From Mantis religiosa (taxonomy: Eukaryota; Arthropoda; Insecta; Mantodea; Mantidae), in contig CM060950.1 in the NCBI GenBank assembly GCA_030765055.1, positions 19,162,729 to 19,226,728 on the forward strand: 64,000 nucleotides of DNA, written 5' to 3'. Of the stretch, positions 10,451 through 21,136 are shown in pieces. Every line of letters begins with the position of its first letter. Positions within the stretch are counted from its first letter, which is position 1. A model generated the notes under the pieces. The model did no database searches and had not been told where the DNA came from. It worked only from the letters and a program-made list of their open reading frames with translations. The position numbers were made by a program, and so were the translations under genes.

Positions 10451-11955
10451 CGTTAGTGTCCAAAAGCATAATTCAGTATTTTATTACCAACTATCACAAT
10501 TGTACAAAAGTTAAGCTTAGTGCAATATGTTGTTACCAATGCATCACACATCATCTGGAATTCAATAGAGTCAGAAATAGCAGACAATTTTGACCTTGAG
10601 ACACCTTTTTATGCAAGCACAAAATCTGAAGATCACTTTGACAATGACAGTGATGGTGCTGAGCAGGTAATATGAGATATGGTGATCCCTCATGACTATG
10701 TAAGCCTTGTAATACTGTGGCATGCTCTTTGTAAGGTGGTTCAAGACACTGCAGGCAGCAATTCCCATTCCTCAAGGAGAGCATGTCGGAGGTCTCGAAG
10801 TGTCCTCGATGGATACTGGCAGGCTGCAACTGGTCTTACTAATACATCCCAGGTCTCATCTATAGGATTCATATCTGGGGACATCGCTGGGCAGTCATCA
10901 CTGGATATCTTCCATCTCAAGAGAGTCGTCTGCCAGGTGGGCTCTATGCGGATGTGCAGTATTGTCCATTAAGATGAAGTGTGGACCAACTGCAGCTCTG
11001 AAAAGTCACAGAAGTGGTTCCAGTACCTCATCTCTGTACCTCTGGCCATTTACAGTACCACCATTGAAGATATGCATATCTGTACATCCATTGAACATTA
11101 TGTCTGTCCACAAGAGTATGTCACCACCACTAATTGGGCATGTTTCCATGATTTTGGTGGGATGAAACCAGGTTCCACATTCTGTCCAGATTATTGTGCA
11201 ATGAGAATCATTGTTCATATTGAATCAGGACTAATATGTAAACAGCATGTTCCTCCATTCATTCAAGGTCCAATGTTGACATAGATGACTCTGTTGTAAA
11301 CGGTACTGTATGTGTATTCAAATGAGGAGGGCACACACTGCTAGACATCTGGCTTAGAGACCAAATGCCCTGAGCCTCTGGTATACAGTTTGCCTCAAAA
11401 ATCAAATATCTGAGGCAGCTGCAAGCTTCAAAGAGAGTTGTCTTGCGGGCTCCTCCAATGTCGTGGTGTTATGACCAAATATTGGTCCTGTTGTGGTATT
11501 GTGACCTGTGGGCAACCATATACAGGGATCCAATGAACACCACATGTTTCTTGGAACTGTTGCCAAAGCTTGGAAGTGACAGTTTGTGGCACATTATGGC
11601 CTGGAAGCCTGTGGTGTGTGTCTGACATGCCTCTACACATCCGACGATTCTACCCTTCAAAACAGGGTCCAGTTGATCTCTTTGTGGCATGTTGGTGCTG
11701 TCTTGTAAACACTTTGCAAACCAACGACTCTGTTCACAATGGGAGAACAATGAATGAGCCACTCACTGGATCTAATACTCTGATATTGATTTGCTGCTCT
11801 GGTTTTGTTGACCTTTGAAGCACGAACCCACTTACCTATCAAAGACTACCATTAAGGGAAGGCACTCTCTGAGGTAACATTTAATGGCACTTGCTCACCA
11901 TTTTCCCTTCCAGTTCTGTTTTCTGAATTATATGCTTAACTTTTGGACTCTAGTG
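10451..11955 (-). mobile_element. Tc1-like transposon, degenerate, with terminal inverted repeats and TA duplication
   Basis: The ends CGTTAGTGTCCAAAAG (10451) and, in reverse complement, CACTAGAGTCCAAAAG (ending 11955) match and are bordered by TA. Minus-strand frames give Tc1 transposase pieces in order. DPVLKGRIVG (HTH start) is near 11640. VPQTVTSKLWQQFQET then TIPQQDQYLVI is near 11590-11470. FHPTKIME and WTDIMFNGCTDMHIFNGGT, then VNGQRYRDEVLEPLL, lie at 11170-11006. Frameshifts and stops break it throughout. The full length of about 1.5 kb is typical of the group. Confidence 0.8.
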
Positions 11956-12599
11956 TATTAGGTGGGAGTGAAATAATACTGCAAGGTTTAATAGTGAATT
12001 CATCTTATTGTGAACACCAAGAAAGTTTAATACCAAATAGCTGAAAATTTAAAGTTATCTAGAGAAAAATACTATTGCAAAATATTTATCTTTTTGCTGG
12101 AATACTGTTGATTAAAGGTTCCTAATTTGTGATTTTATTCATAGAAAATTGAATAAAGAGCAACTTTTTATCTTTGGCATATTTCAATAGAATGAACAGT
12201 TTTTGTGTAAATTAAATTTAAGAAGTCCATAATTTTGCATCAGCTGCTTTTACTTTTTTCCAATATCATCAGAGTAAATTGCATGAAATGTTTATTTTAT
12301 CACATGCAGTTAGTTGCTCTTTTTAACAAAGCTACAAGTTAAGACCAGAGCAGTAAAAGAAGACACAATTTTTTTTTAATTTTTTTAATTTTTTTATATA
12401 AAAAAAAGGATAGAAAATCTTGTTGCAGAATAACATATACAATACTGCAATTTCAAGTACTGTGTATCTATTTATGACGTTAATTTGCTGAGAAATGCTG
12501 TGCACTTCTCAGTTTGCTCATTGGCTTTATGCCGAAAGATTTCCTAAAGGATTGTAGCAAGTACAGATACATTTAAGTATGTAAAATATGAAGATATTA
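11956..12599. other. Intronic AT-rich DNA, nothing recognised
   Basis: Contains poly-T/poly-A tracts around 12370-12410. No coding or repeat signal was recognised. Confidence 0.5.
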
Positions 12600-12890
12600 A
12601 CTGTGAAGCAAACAAATATATACAAATATAATAATTAGTAACTTAAAACTTCACTTATAAGAAATGATGAAACTTTTCTTATAAATTGAACAGGATCGTG
12701 ATTTCGTGAAAATTCTTCCACATCGTCAGCCAGAATCACAAACTCATTGTCAATGTTATAGTCACTAGATGTTAGTACTATCAAAATCTGAAAATGAAAG
12801 AAATTTAAAAACAGAATCGACTGCTGGTATTTCGAAATTCATTACACGATGTTTATTTTTATTTTTTAAAAATATACTGAATTATAATTT
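12600..12890 (-). mobile_element. Penelope-like element terminal arm (single arm)
   Basis: The segment is about as similar to 53040-53290 as those copies are to each other (AGTGAAGCAAACAAATATAT-type left end, AACTTAAAACTTCACTTAT). The right part encodes on the minus strand a worn copy of the PLE C-terminus (KNKH, then MNFEI and AVDSVF). It carries a hammerhead-like core at 12689-12733. No partner arm is present. Confidence 0.65.
12689..12733 (-). ncRNA. Hammerhead-like core in PLE arm
   Basis: Minus strand: CUGACGA (12729-12723), extra U, helix II GUGGAA with UUUCAC, GAAA, helix III AUC-AC-GAU, C. Helix I is weak (CUGG against CUGU), so this copy is probably inactive. It shares the helix III sequence of the intact copy at 53145-53191. 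Confidence 0.4.
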
Positions 12891-13359
12891 AATTTATATA
12901 TTTTTGCAATGTACAGCTATGGACACAAAATATGAATCATCCCCAGATTCTCTGTCAATTGAGGAGCTTTGTGTATCTTTGTAAAAGCCGTGTTCACAAC
13001 ATGCATGAAAGAACTGTACGATAGTCTTGTGAGTGACAGCTGCATGATTAACTTAGGTGTTTTGAAAACAGAACACAGAATAATGTTACAGTGGCTGAGA
13101 GGTTAAGAAAGCATTGCCTCCACTCATTAGTTCAGAAGTTCAAATCTCACACTGCTTGTCATTTTTTTTAATGTTTGTTAATTTTATGACTGGTTATGTA
13201 GAACATTTTATTGCATTAATATAGCATTACTATAATTTTGGCACTTGAATTTAAGAACCTATCTATGCACACAAAAACCTAAATCTACTAACACTCATGT
13301 TAAATAACTAAAACAAATATGTGTAAATTAACCATTATCTTCTAAAATTAAATCACAAA

Positions 13360-13735
13360 AACTAAACCTAGTAGCACATATAACTGCCTTCAATCTTTGA
13401 TACATAGCCAAAATTAAATCACTGCAGTAAGGTGGACGAGAAGCTACAAGATCCCAGGCTTCCTGAATTTTTGCCAAGAAGTCATCTTTTGTCCTTTGTC
13501 CATCTACAGGGAAACTGGAGCACACCTCCCTTTTCATGTCAGCCCACACATTCTCAGTAGGGTTAGAATCTGGCGAACAAGTCATCTTTCCCTTACATGT
13601 GGAAGAAAATGGCACCTTTTCTGAGAATGTCATGTTATTCCAGTTATGTTTGGTATTTTCCTCTTCAAATGCAAAGCAAAACAGCTTGTGTAAAGAATGA
13701 AAGCATGCCGTTAAGCTAATTTTCAATTTCATAAC
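13360..13735 (-). mobile_element. Tc1-like transposase fragment
   Basis: The minus-strand frame holds WNNMTFSEKVPFSST, resembling the first-aspartate region. After an apparent internal deletion it continues SPDSNPTENVWADMKREV and IQEAWDLVAS, then LILAMYQRLKAVI, the conserved Tc1 C-terminus. It is a short decayed piece. No inverted repeats were located. Confidence 0.65.
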
Positions 13736-14152
13736 CTTTGATTAAGCTACTGTCTCTCTTGTTAAAGTTATGTTAAAATTAAAGTTGCAGGTTACCTTAC
13801 ACCCTCATTGAAATCATTCTCTTATTTTATTGTAATATGATTATTGATCTTAACTGCATCACTGTGGTCTCTCACAATAGGTTTTATTGGACTGTAAATT
13901 AATCCTGTACATTTCTGACTATATTTCTAATAGTTTTCTGTATTTGTATTTATTCATCCTCTTATCATTGTACATGATATGGGATACACCAATGGAAAGG
14001 ATGTATTCTATTGTATTAAAGAATACAATATAATGATTGAAAATTTTTTTGCAATCCTTGCAAAAAATTGAGAAAACTCTGTCAAGAAATACAATTATTT
14101 GATGATTAAAATACAAGAATATGTCCATAAAAACAGTGATAAATTACTAATA

Positions 14153-15289
14153 CAGTAAAACCTGTCTTTAACAGAATTGAACAAGACTCTCAAATGTCCT
14201 TTAAAGATAGATTTCCATTTAATGAAGGGGTTGTTTTCCATTTCACATGACATAAAACCACATAGGAAAAAAGTCAGTCTTTCCTTGTGAAATTTTTCTC
14301 CTGAACATTTCTCACCTTTTAAACACAATGACTTATTCGGTAGTGCGTAGAATAATAATCCTATCTCATCACCATTTGCTAGTTTTCAGGGATGTATCCG
14401 TTGATTATTGAAAGTAATTTAGCAGTCCAATCACCAGTGGTTTCAGTGTTAACATAATTCATTCACCACAAAATTTGTTAAACTGTATCTGATGTCTTTT
14501 GCAGAAGCTGTCCAACCATACATTAGATGCTTTGAATGCCAGTCTTGCCCAGTCTTTCATCTACCTTTTTAACATGTTCCTGTAACATAGGCCCTGATAT
14601 GTGGCATTTTTTTTTTTGGGCCAAAATTAATGAACTCCCACTCTTACTTCATTGATGTCCTGGTTTTCAGTTTTAAGTTCTCTCTTTATTTCTTCATTAG
14701 CACAATTTTCCCACAACTTCAGAATATCAGTTTCCTGCTTTAGAATCTTGTAAACTTGAGTTTTGCCTACATGGAAAACCTTCATGATCTGCTTTACACT
14801 CAATTTATCTCTGTCACTCTCATGTTAAGATCTAGTACAATTCTTGTTTACGAATCTATGGTGACCATAGGAAATAAATCAACATATTTAAGTTTAGAAG
14901 TGAACTGTTATGCTGTCTATTATGGTTAACTAGGCATGATGGATGACTTGTGACAGATTTCTCAGTATTTGTAATATCATTAGCGCACTCCCCTCCTAGA
15001 TAGGTCAGGTAGCAGCAATATGGTTATGTTTCAACTGAAACATCATGCACTTAGAGTAAACAATGCACATTTTTACCGAGTGCCTGAAAATTTTCTTAAC
15101 TCTGCATTCCGAAAATGGAAACTTTTCATTGAAATGTGTACCTTGATTTCCGTTGTCCACATAAGATAGCTTCTGTTTAATAAAGGGAATTTAGCATGCT
15201 TTTCACCCCTAAATTCATGGGACAATGAAATATTTCAGTTTAAGACAGATTTGTCTTAGCCAGCGGTACACTAAAGGCAGGTTTTACTA
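14153..15289 (-). mobile_element. pogo/Tigger-like DNA transposon, internally decayed
   Basis: Inverted ends CAGTAAAACCTGTCTTTA (14153) and, in reverse complement, TAGTAAAACCTGCCTTTA (ending 15289) are bordered by TA. The minus-strand frame near 14830-14640 reads LSVKQIMKVFHVGKTQVYKI, then LKQETDILKLWE, the HTH of pogo-type transposases. The catalytic domain is not recognisable. Length is 1137 bp. Confidence 0.7.
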
Positions 15290-15500
15290 TAAAAATTCAT
15301 TATTCCCATATAAATACTCTGTATTCACTTCTGACAGCTCAACTCTCCATTACATGAACAGAAAAGAAAAGTCATTAGTTGAATGCTGTAAATTTTTTTA
15401 CACTATCTTTCAAACCTTATCAATATAGCTCATATTCTAGAATTGTTGAGATTCAGCAATTAAAGAATTTCTTTTTTTAACTTGGGTGTTGATTTAATAT

Positions 15501-16206
15501 TGTGTCTTTTTGGGTTCATAGAATTAAAAGCCTTGTTTGAAGAAATTTAAAGTGCTCTTTATTTCAGTAAAGATGTTTTGTACACACCTTACAGGCTTTA
15601 AAAATGACATGTCTTGCACACAGTACTGCCCGACTCGGTAGCGTGGTGGTAGCATGTCTGTCTCACGTCCAAGAGGTCCCGAGTTCAAATCTCGGTTAGG
15701 GCGAGTTATCTAGATAAGGTTTTTTCTGGGGTTTTCCCTTATCCTAAAAGATGAATGTCAGGTAACTCTAAGCTCCATGGACCCCAGACTCATTTGAGCA
15801 TAATTTCACCCATTCCATTCATCGTCCGATATGATTTAACGTTGGAGGACATAAATTACAAAAAAAAAAAAAAAAATTGCACACAGTAGTCTCTCGTTGC
15901 TTTACCACATGCAAACAAACGAAAGAATACACTTGCAGTATACTTCAAAAGTCCACTACACAGCTGCACACACACAATTAACAGTTCTCAAATTGCAACT
16001 GAACTCCTTTGACAACCGTGGCGCTTTTATATCTCCAGTCACTGTTTCTAGAAATTACTGGAACGCTCGGTAACAATCAAGACAGCATCAGAAAAGACGA
16101 AACTTCCAGACATCCATCTTCTCTTTGTTTCTCTCTTGCTCTGCACCGCACTATCTGTCTCTTTCACACGCACCGGCCGCAGCCTGCCGCACAATGCCTC
16201 ATGACA
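15501..16206 (-). mobile_element. Solo LTR of a Gypsy-like family, interrupted by a SINE
   Basis: It begins TGTGTCTTTTTGGGTTCATA and ends CATGACA, bordered by ATAT and ATAC. Sequence and layout follow the LTRs at 19427, 60887 and 61732: a TTTATTT tract near the left end, a TTTATATC box near 16025, and a CT-rich right part. These signals fit minus-strand transcription. The S1 SINE at 15626-15876 and its 12-bp TSD lie inside. Confidence 0.6.
15626..15876 (+). mobile_element. tRNA-derived SINE, family S1, with 12-bp TSD
   Basis: TSD TTGCACACAGTA is at 15614-15625 and 15877-15888. The head has a tRNA-like A box (TAGCGTGGTGGTAGCATG) and B box (GAGTTCAAATCTC). The body contains TTCTGGGGTTTTCCCTTATC and CCCATTCCATTCATCG, and the 3' end is poly-A. 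This is the clearest complete copy of the family in the window. Confidence 0.88.
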
Positions 16207-16289
16207 ATACTTTTTAAAAATACAGGTAGATGGCTAAATATTTTTATTTCACTGTATTTAAATGATTTCTGAAGTAGGTTTTTGCCAAC

Positions 16290-16395
16290 ACGTTGCTATT
16301 GTAGCTCAGTGGTTGGAACAGCTGGACAGAAACCAGGAGATTCATGGTTCAAATTCCGGCTATATCATTGCATTTTTCAGTCTGACTCTACCTTT
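16290..16395 (+). mobile_element. tRNA-derived SINE, family S2, head only
   Basis: TGTAGCTCAGTGGTTGGAAC and CAGGAGATTCATGGTTCAAA match the A and B box region of the S2 family. The body is cut short. It is not a functional tRNA, because the acceptor stem does not close. Confidence 0.6.
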
Positions 16396-17299
16396 ACAAA
16401 CCTTGTCCCACACACAGCTAGTGTAGGAAACAAAGCAGTTTGAAGAAAAATGCTTAAGGATTTGTATATTGAAATGACTATGAGTGTAATAGAGATGAAA
16501 AATGGTCTGTTCAGTGAATTGTTTATAGCAACTGCCTTACTTAGTAATCAGATTTTCAAAATGTGTTTTTCTTTTTGACAGTGTTAGTTTAGAGCTGATA
16601 TATCTGCTAATAGAGATAAAATATTTTCAGGAGGCAGCTCATTTTGTGTGTGCGCATGCATGTGGTAATGCCCCACCCGCCAGACACATAAGAGAGAATG
16701 TTTCATCAGTCTTTGTTGTCTGCATTGAAATGACTAGAGAATAACTTGATCATTTTACTTTTGCACCAGTCTTTCCAGTAAAATGTGTTTATGTATGGAC
16801 GTAGTTTATTTCATAAATTGTCCCTTTATGAGGTTGTGAAGCATTGGCATTGTTTTTCATTCGTATATATTTCACAATAAGTTATCTTCAGCTTGGATTC
16901 ACATATTTCAAATCTGATATGCCTGTTGCTCTTGACAAAGTGATGGCTTCATTTACTAGGTTTTAACTAATTTTTTTGATTGCAAGGTAATGAGAAAATA
17001 CGTACATACCTGTGTTTATACTCATTAGATGCTAAACCATAAATCATTTTAAGTCTAAGAACAGCTAAATGGACTAAAATTAATGAAAACAATACTTGGA
17101 TAAAAACAACATAAGTGAAAAATGCCTTATTTCTTGTAGAGCTACAATTTATTCATAAGAACTCATTGGATTTTACAACACAGTGCAGTACAGTATTGTA
17201 TTTGAAAATAGATGAAGTCATTAATCGTGGCAGTAGTAAAAAATCCTAGAAAAGTAACCAGAAATTTAGATTACTTAGTGAACATGATTATTTGGCCAA
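16396..17299. other. Intronic DNA, nothing recognised
   Basis: AT-rich. No frame or repeat recognised. Confidence 0.5.
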
Positions 17300-17480
17300 A
17301 CATTTACACAGATAGGAATTTATACAAGTCCAAATTGTCCTCTGTGCAACAAAGAAGAGGAAATGACTGAAGTACATCTTCTAACCTGTGAAGCCCTACC
17401 TGCCGGATCCACTACACAGAAATATTGGAGAGCAAGAGAGTTAATGGCTTCATTGCCAAAGCCTAGCATTTGAAAACAAC
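17300..17480 (+). mobile_element. LINE fragment, RNase H C-terminus
   Basis: The frame reads YTSPNCPLCNKEEEMTEVHL, then LTCEAL and TQKYWRARELMASL before a stop. This is the zinc-knuckle-like CPLC...H...C tail and the YW-AR motif found after the RNase H domain of insect non-LTR retrotransposons. Only this tail is preserved. Confidence 0.65.
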
Positions 17481-17587
17481 AGTTTTCCCTGGAAAATGAA
17501 GCTATGACAGTATTATATACCTGTATTAAATATTGTATAAGTATTCTTATATTTTATAAGGACAACAATATTGTGAAAGGGTAAAGT

Positions 17588-17720
17588 CTGACTGAAAAAT
17601 TCAATGCCATAGCCGGATTTGAACCACGGGTCTTCCGTCTGGCTGCTCTTATCCATTGAGCTACTATGGCCAAGTGCCAGCATGACATGAAATTCTCCAA
17701 CAGACTCGTGTTTTTCTCAT
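17588..17720 (-). mobile_element. tRNA-derived SINE, family S2, fragment
   Basis: AAAAATTCAATGCCATAGCC, then GGATTTGAACCACGGGTCTT and ATTGAGCTACTATGGCCAAG give the reverse complement of the S2 head. A tRNA scan would likely flag it, but its 3' end continues as SINE body. Confidence 0.65.
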
Positions 17721-18509
17721 GAATAGTTGTCTCGTGAGAAGTGAAGCTTACGTGTTAAAGTACGACATGACTCATCTTGAATTCAATTATGTACTAATGC
17801 ATTACACCATGCATGTATTTTATCATAGTCTTTGCCAAAACAAATGATTTCACCAGCTGAATGAAGATTGTGTTTGATATTTGTGTAAGAAACATTGTGA
17901 GATATACCATGCTCAGAACTTCAAAATGAGGAAAACCTTGATTATAAAACTGGCTTTGGAACAGTTATTCATTTGTAATTTCTCTTTGCATATTGTGCGC
18001 TTTTCACCTTTTTAAATATACAGAAGTTTTAAATCTTTAGCACACTAGACATGCTGTTATTTGAAAAGTCATTCTAATGCATTTTTTCAGTAAAATTCAG
18101 TTGTATGCATAATTTGATAATAATATAACAGGATATGAGGAATTTTGTTAAAAATAAGAAAATACATAAAATATTGTGAAATAGTTTGAAATTTACCTAT
18201 AAAATCTAGGATGTAAAAAGAGGCTTGAGTACTTCCTAAAGGTCTTTATAGTAAGAAAAGAAGTCAAGTCATTTTGCCATTTTATAATAAAAAAAGGCTA
18301 CTTAGAATAGAATTAAATATATGAAATAAGACAGTCTTGTGTTTAGAAACAGGACACTATGCCTGTTACAATTTTATACCTGACACATTAATAGCAATGC
18401 TGACATCTTATTATTCTGTAGGAAACATTTCAATGTGTTAAATACCATGACAATGGCCAAGAACTTTATTGTAAAGTAATGTTTAATTAATGTATTGTCA
18501 TTATTGAAG
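17721..18509. other. Intron B-C, 3' end
   Basis: AT-rich intron up to the exon C acceptor (TTATTGAAG, 18501-18509), which has only a weak polypyrimidine tract. No repeats recognised. Confidence 0.5.
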
Positions 18510-18745
18510 GTAAGCTGGGTGATGCAGAGAGGCGTCCTGCCTCAATACCAGCACTGGGTTCTGATCACAAGTTGTTGAATGAGAGTCCAAGACGAAGATC
18601 ATCTGCAGAGTGCGGTGGAAACCAGACTTCTCCATCTTTCTGCATTCGAGATATGGCAGCATTTTTTGAGAACCGCAGGGACCCAGCCAACCAAACTTCA
18701 TCACGACCACCACCCACTGGAAAACAGTACCTTTCTTCAGTGTAA
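18510..18745 (+). CDS. Host gene exon C, supervillin-like, uncertain 3' boundary
   Basis: The exon opens in phase 1 after TTATTGAAG, completing a Gly codon with exon B. It encodes about 76 residues (KLGDAERRPASIPALGSDHK, then NESPRRRSSAECGG and IRDMAAFFENRRDP). The style is the same Ser/Arg/Pro-rich, disordered one as exon B, and the phase fit supports it. The frame reaches TAA at 18743-18745. A strong donor (TAAAG|GTAATG) lies just beyond the stop at 18752. Only weak donors precede it, after 18739 (phase 0) or 18741 (phase 2). Either a weak donor is used, or this exon ends a short isoform. Total coding length of A+B+C is about 849 codons. Confidence 0.6.
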
Positions 18746-18751
18746 TTAAAG

Positions 18752-19069
18752 GTAATGATACCATCATGTTAAGGGTAAACTATATTTTTAAGAAGCAGCC
18801 ATTGCAGTTTGCTTTGAAATGAAAACTAAGTAAAAACAAGAGAGCCTTTTCATCATCTCCCTTTAGCATCTTTTGCAGGTTTTGTGCGCACGTTAAATAA
18901 GTTTTTCTTCTGTTTTCTTCTGTTTGCAAATCCACATTAGACTATTTGAAAACCAGCCTTAAAAAATGGAAATAAAAAGGTTTAAATGTTTATAAATTGG
19001 GTCCTTAAAACTTCTTATGGTTCCCAAAACTTACATGTATGTGAAATATCTTTACAGATAAAAGAAAAG
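18752..19069. other. Intron, nothing recognised
   Basis: AT-rich DNA between exon C and a SINE. No signal recognised other than the donor at its start. Confidence 0.5.
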
Positions 19070-19410
19070 TAAAGTAAACCCATGGCATAACAGCCCAAAG
19101 TGGGCCTGAGCCTACCAACCCGACTGCCAGCCTCATGCCCACATATGCAAGGCAGAGGTGGGCGATCATCCATCTGATACGGGCAGGAGATGTGGTCAGC
19201 ATCTCGGCACCCTCACCCAGAAAGTTGGCTTTCTAGACCAGGGTTTGCTACCTAACATAGCTCCTCAATTTCCTCACACTGTTGAGTGGGCACCGGTCCT
19301 ATACCCGGGACTTAAAATCTGCACCTCCCCTGGGGTGGGATCGATCCTTGGCACATTCCATGGCAGGGAATGAAAGCACAATGCTCTAGCTCATTACACC
19401 ATGGCACAGG
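19070..19410 (-). mobile_element. SINE, family S3, tRNA-like head at right end
   Basis: It shares a long colinear match with 51035-51320, including GTGGTCAG, TTTCTAGAC, TACCTA, AGCTCCTCAATTTCCTCAC and TATACCCGGGACT. In reverse complement the right end resembles a tRNA head (GTGTAATGAGCTAGAGC and a GATCGATCC B-box region). Two diverged copies in one window indicate an interspersed family. Confidence 0.65.
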
Positions 19411-19426
19411 TCTTTACAGATAATAT

Positions 19427-20001
19427 TGTGACTTTGTGGGTTCGTGGAATAAAAAGTCCAATTACACCACTCAACAATGTTCTTTATTTCCACCGTCTTA
19501 CAGTTTAACACTTGCCAATTACACAAAATTGCGTACTGCACACAATTACAATTTACCAGTTCGTCCGTTACAACTTCACTTGTACTCGCGATTACATAAA
19601 CTCCGATACTCATACACAGTTCGTACAGCCTTCCGTTGCACAATCTTTTCGTTCATTAACACGTCACTGACTAACTCTTACACCAAGAACTGCGACTGTC
19701 TTCTCGCTCACACTCACTAACCAACTGATTGACCAACTCAACAACAACTCAACAACTGACTCACACTGTCTGTCTGTCCCTCTTTATATAGGAATATCCC
19801 GACTTCTGGGGTTTACAAGATTGTTCTAGTAACAGAAAGATCGAGAACCAGGTGGAAGGAAAACAGACGCACAATTATGTTTCTTTCCGACCACTGGCTG
19901 TCACCACTATAAGACAAACGAGGGAAGGGCGTGGCTAACGCGGTCCTCCCCCCTGCCTTCCGTTCGCAGCTGGTACAGGGTGCTCCAGCGGTCCCGTTAC
20001 A
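19427..20001 (-). repeat. 3' LTR of the deleted Gypsy element
   Basis: It is identical by eye to 21137-21711. On the minus strand it contains a TATATAAAGA box and an AATAAA signal near 19488-19483. The element's stop codon lies at its inner edge (19999-19997). Confidence 0.92.
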
Positions 20002-21091
20002 CTGCTCCCTTCTCAAAGCTGTTCGCCCCCGAACAGCCCCATCGTAGCGTGCGAGGCGGTCCAGGTGTACCACCAGCATCTGCCCGGAGTCTGAGCCAGA
20101 AGTAGCGCTGCCGTAGTTTGTGAATCATTCGGTTCGCTCCCAGGTGCCCTCTTGAAGTACCGGCGTGCACTTCCTCCAAGACTTCCGGGACCTTACTCCG
20201 GGGAAGTACCAACTGTCCTCTCTGCGCCTTCCCATCGGGTGACTCCCATACCCGGAATAGCACGCCCACTCTGGTCTTCAACGAGTCCCATTGGGCCCAG
20301 TGCGACTTGTAGGTGGCGCTCCTCGGTGCGATGTCCTCCCAGGTTGGCCTCGTCCCTGCGTCCACTTCCCTCGAGAGTGGCCCCAAGTCTGCGCCCGCCA
20401 GCTGCTCCCTCCTCAGGCCTGCGCTATCCCAGCCTTCAGCAGGCACTGCCACAACTACTCGGACTGCTGCGGCACGCTCCTTCTCTTCCACTCTTGCGCG
20501 CTCATGGCCGTCCTGGATCTGCGGTAGGACACCTCCAATGTAATGGTCGCTAGCGTCGGTGTCCACAATGAAGGCGCCACCCGGTTGTGGGAAACCCAAA
20601 ATTGAAGCACTGCACAGGGTCCCCTTCGGGTGCTGGAAAGCGTCTTCGACGTCCTCCGTCCACACATAAGGCCGGTTTTCCTCCGTCAGGCGGGTGAGGG
20701 GTTTTGCGATGTTGTCGGCCTTTTCCTCTAAATCATTAAGGCGGTCGTCTACTTGACCCTTCCGCTCGCCCAGCTCCGTCACGTCATCCCTCACGCCGGC
20801 CAACTGTTCTTCAAACTTGGCGGCGAGAGCCTCGTTCGCCACCTTCATTTCGGTAGCCGGACCGTCATTCGCTGCTCTCATTTCCGTGGTTAACTCGGCC
20901 TTCACTTGTTCCATCTTCTCGGCGATGTTGTTTGCTGTCTTCATTTGTTTCAACTCTGCGGCGATGTTCTCCCTAGCCGTCCTGATTAGTTTCAGTTCCG
21001 CGGCCAGGTTATTTCTAGTCTCCAGCATCTCTGTTAATTCGGCCTGCATTTCCATCATCTTCTCCAAAAATTTTTCCAATGCCGCGTCCAT
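19997..21091 (-). CDS. Fused Gag-RNaseH-integrase remnant protein of the deleted Gypsy element
   Basis: The frame is open for 364 codons from ATG 21091 (MDAALEKFLEKMMEMQAEL) to a stop just inside the 3' LTR. An in-frame ATG at 21187 lies in the LTR and is less likely. Residues 1 to about 125 are a Glu/Ala/Lys-rich coiled coil typical of some Gypsy Gag proteins. About 130-205 match the end of the RT and start of RNase H (RPYVWTEDVEDAF, FIVDTDASD). About 255-340 match the spacer and the HHCC zinc-binding start of integrase (WEDIAPRS, VLPRSKVPEVLEEVH, GHLGANRMIHKLRQRYFWL). Protease, the polymerase core and the integrase catalytic residues are absent. That three distant pieces stay in one frame after two large deletions is notable; it may be chance or may reflect selection for a useful Gag-like product. 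Confidence 0.8.
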   Translation of the reverse strand: MDAALEKFLEKMMEMQAELTEMLETRNNLAAELKLIRTARENIAAELKQMKTANNIAEKMEQVKAELTTEMRAANDGPATEMKVANEALAAKFEEQLAGVRDDVTELGERKGQVDDRLNDLEEKADNIAKPLTRLTEENRPYVWTEDVEDAFQHPKGTLCSASILGFPQPGGAFIVDTDASDHYIGGVLPQIQDGHERARVEEKERAAAVRVVVAVPAEGWDSAGLRREQLAGADLGPLSREVDAGTRPTWEDIAPRSATYKSHWAQWDSLKTRVGVLFRVWESPDGKAQRGQLVLPRSKVPEVLEEVHAGTSRGHLGANRMIHKLRQRYFWLRLRADAGGTPGPPRTLRWGCSGANSFEKGAV

Positions 21092-21118
21092 GGTTGTAAT
21101 TTTCGGTGATGTTATCTT

Positions 21119-21135
21119 CCTGCTTCCTGACACCA
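21119..21135 (-). promoter_or_regulatory. Putative tRNA primer-binding site
   Basis: TGGTGTCAGGAAGCAGG begins one base inside the 5' LTR. It starts with TGG as expected for pairing with the CCA end of a tRNA. The matching tRNA was not identified. Confidence 0.55.
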
Positions 21136-21136
21136 G

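Noticed and set aside
19436..19720. Plus-strand 94-codon frame, repeated at 21146-21430
   Set aside because: It lies within the two LTRs, opposite to the element's transcription, and has no protein-like motif.
20152..20553. Plus-strand GC-rich frames over the Gypsy interior
   Set aside because: Shadow frames of the minus-strand Gag-RNaseH-integrase frame.
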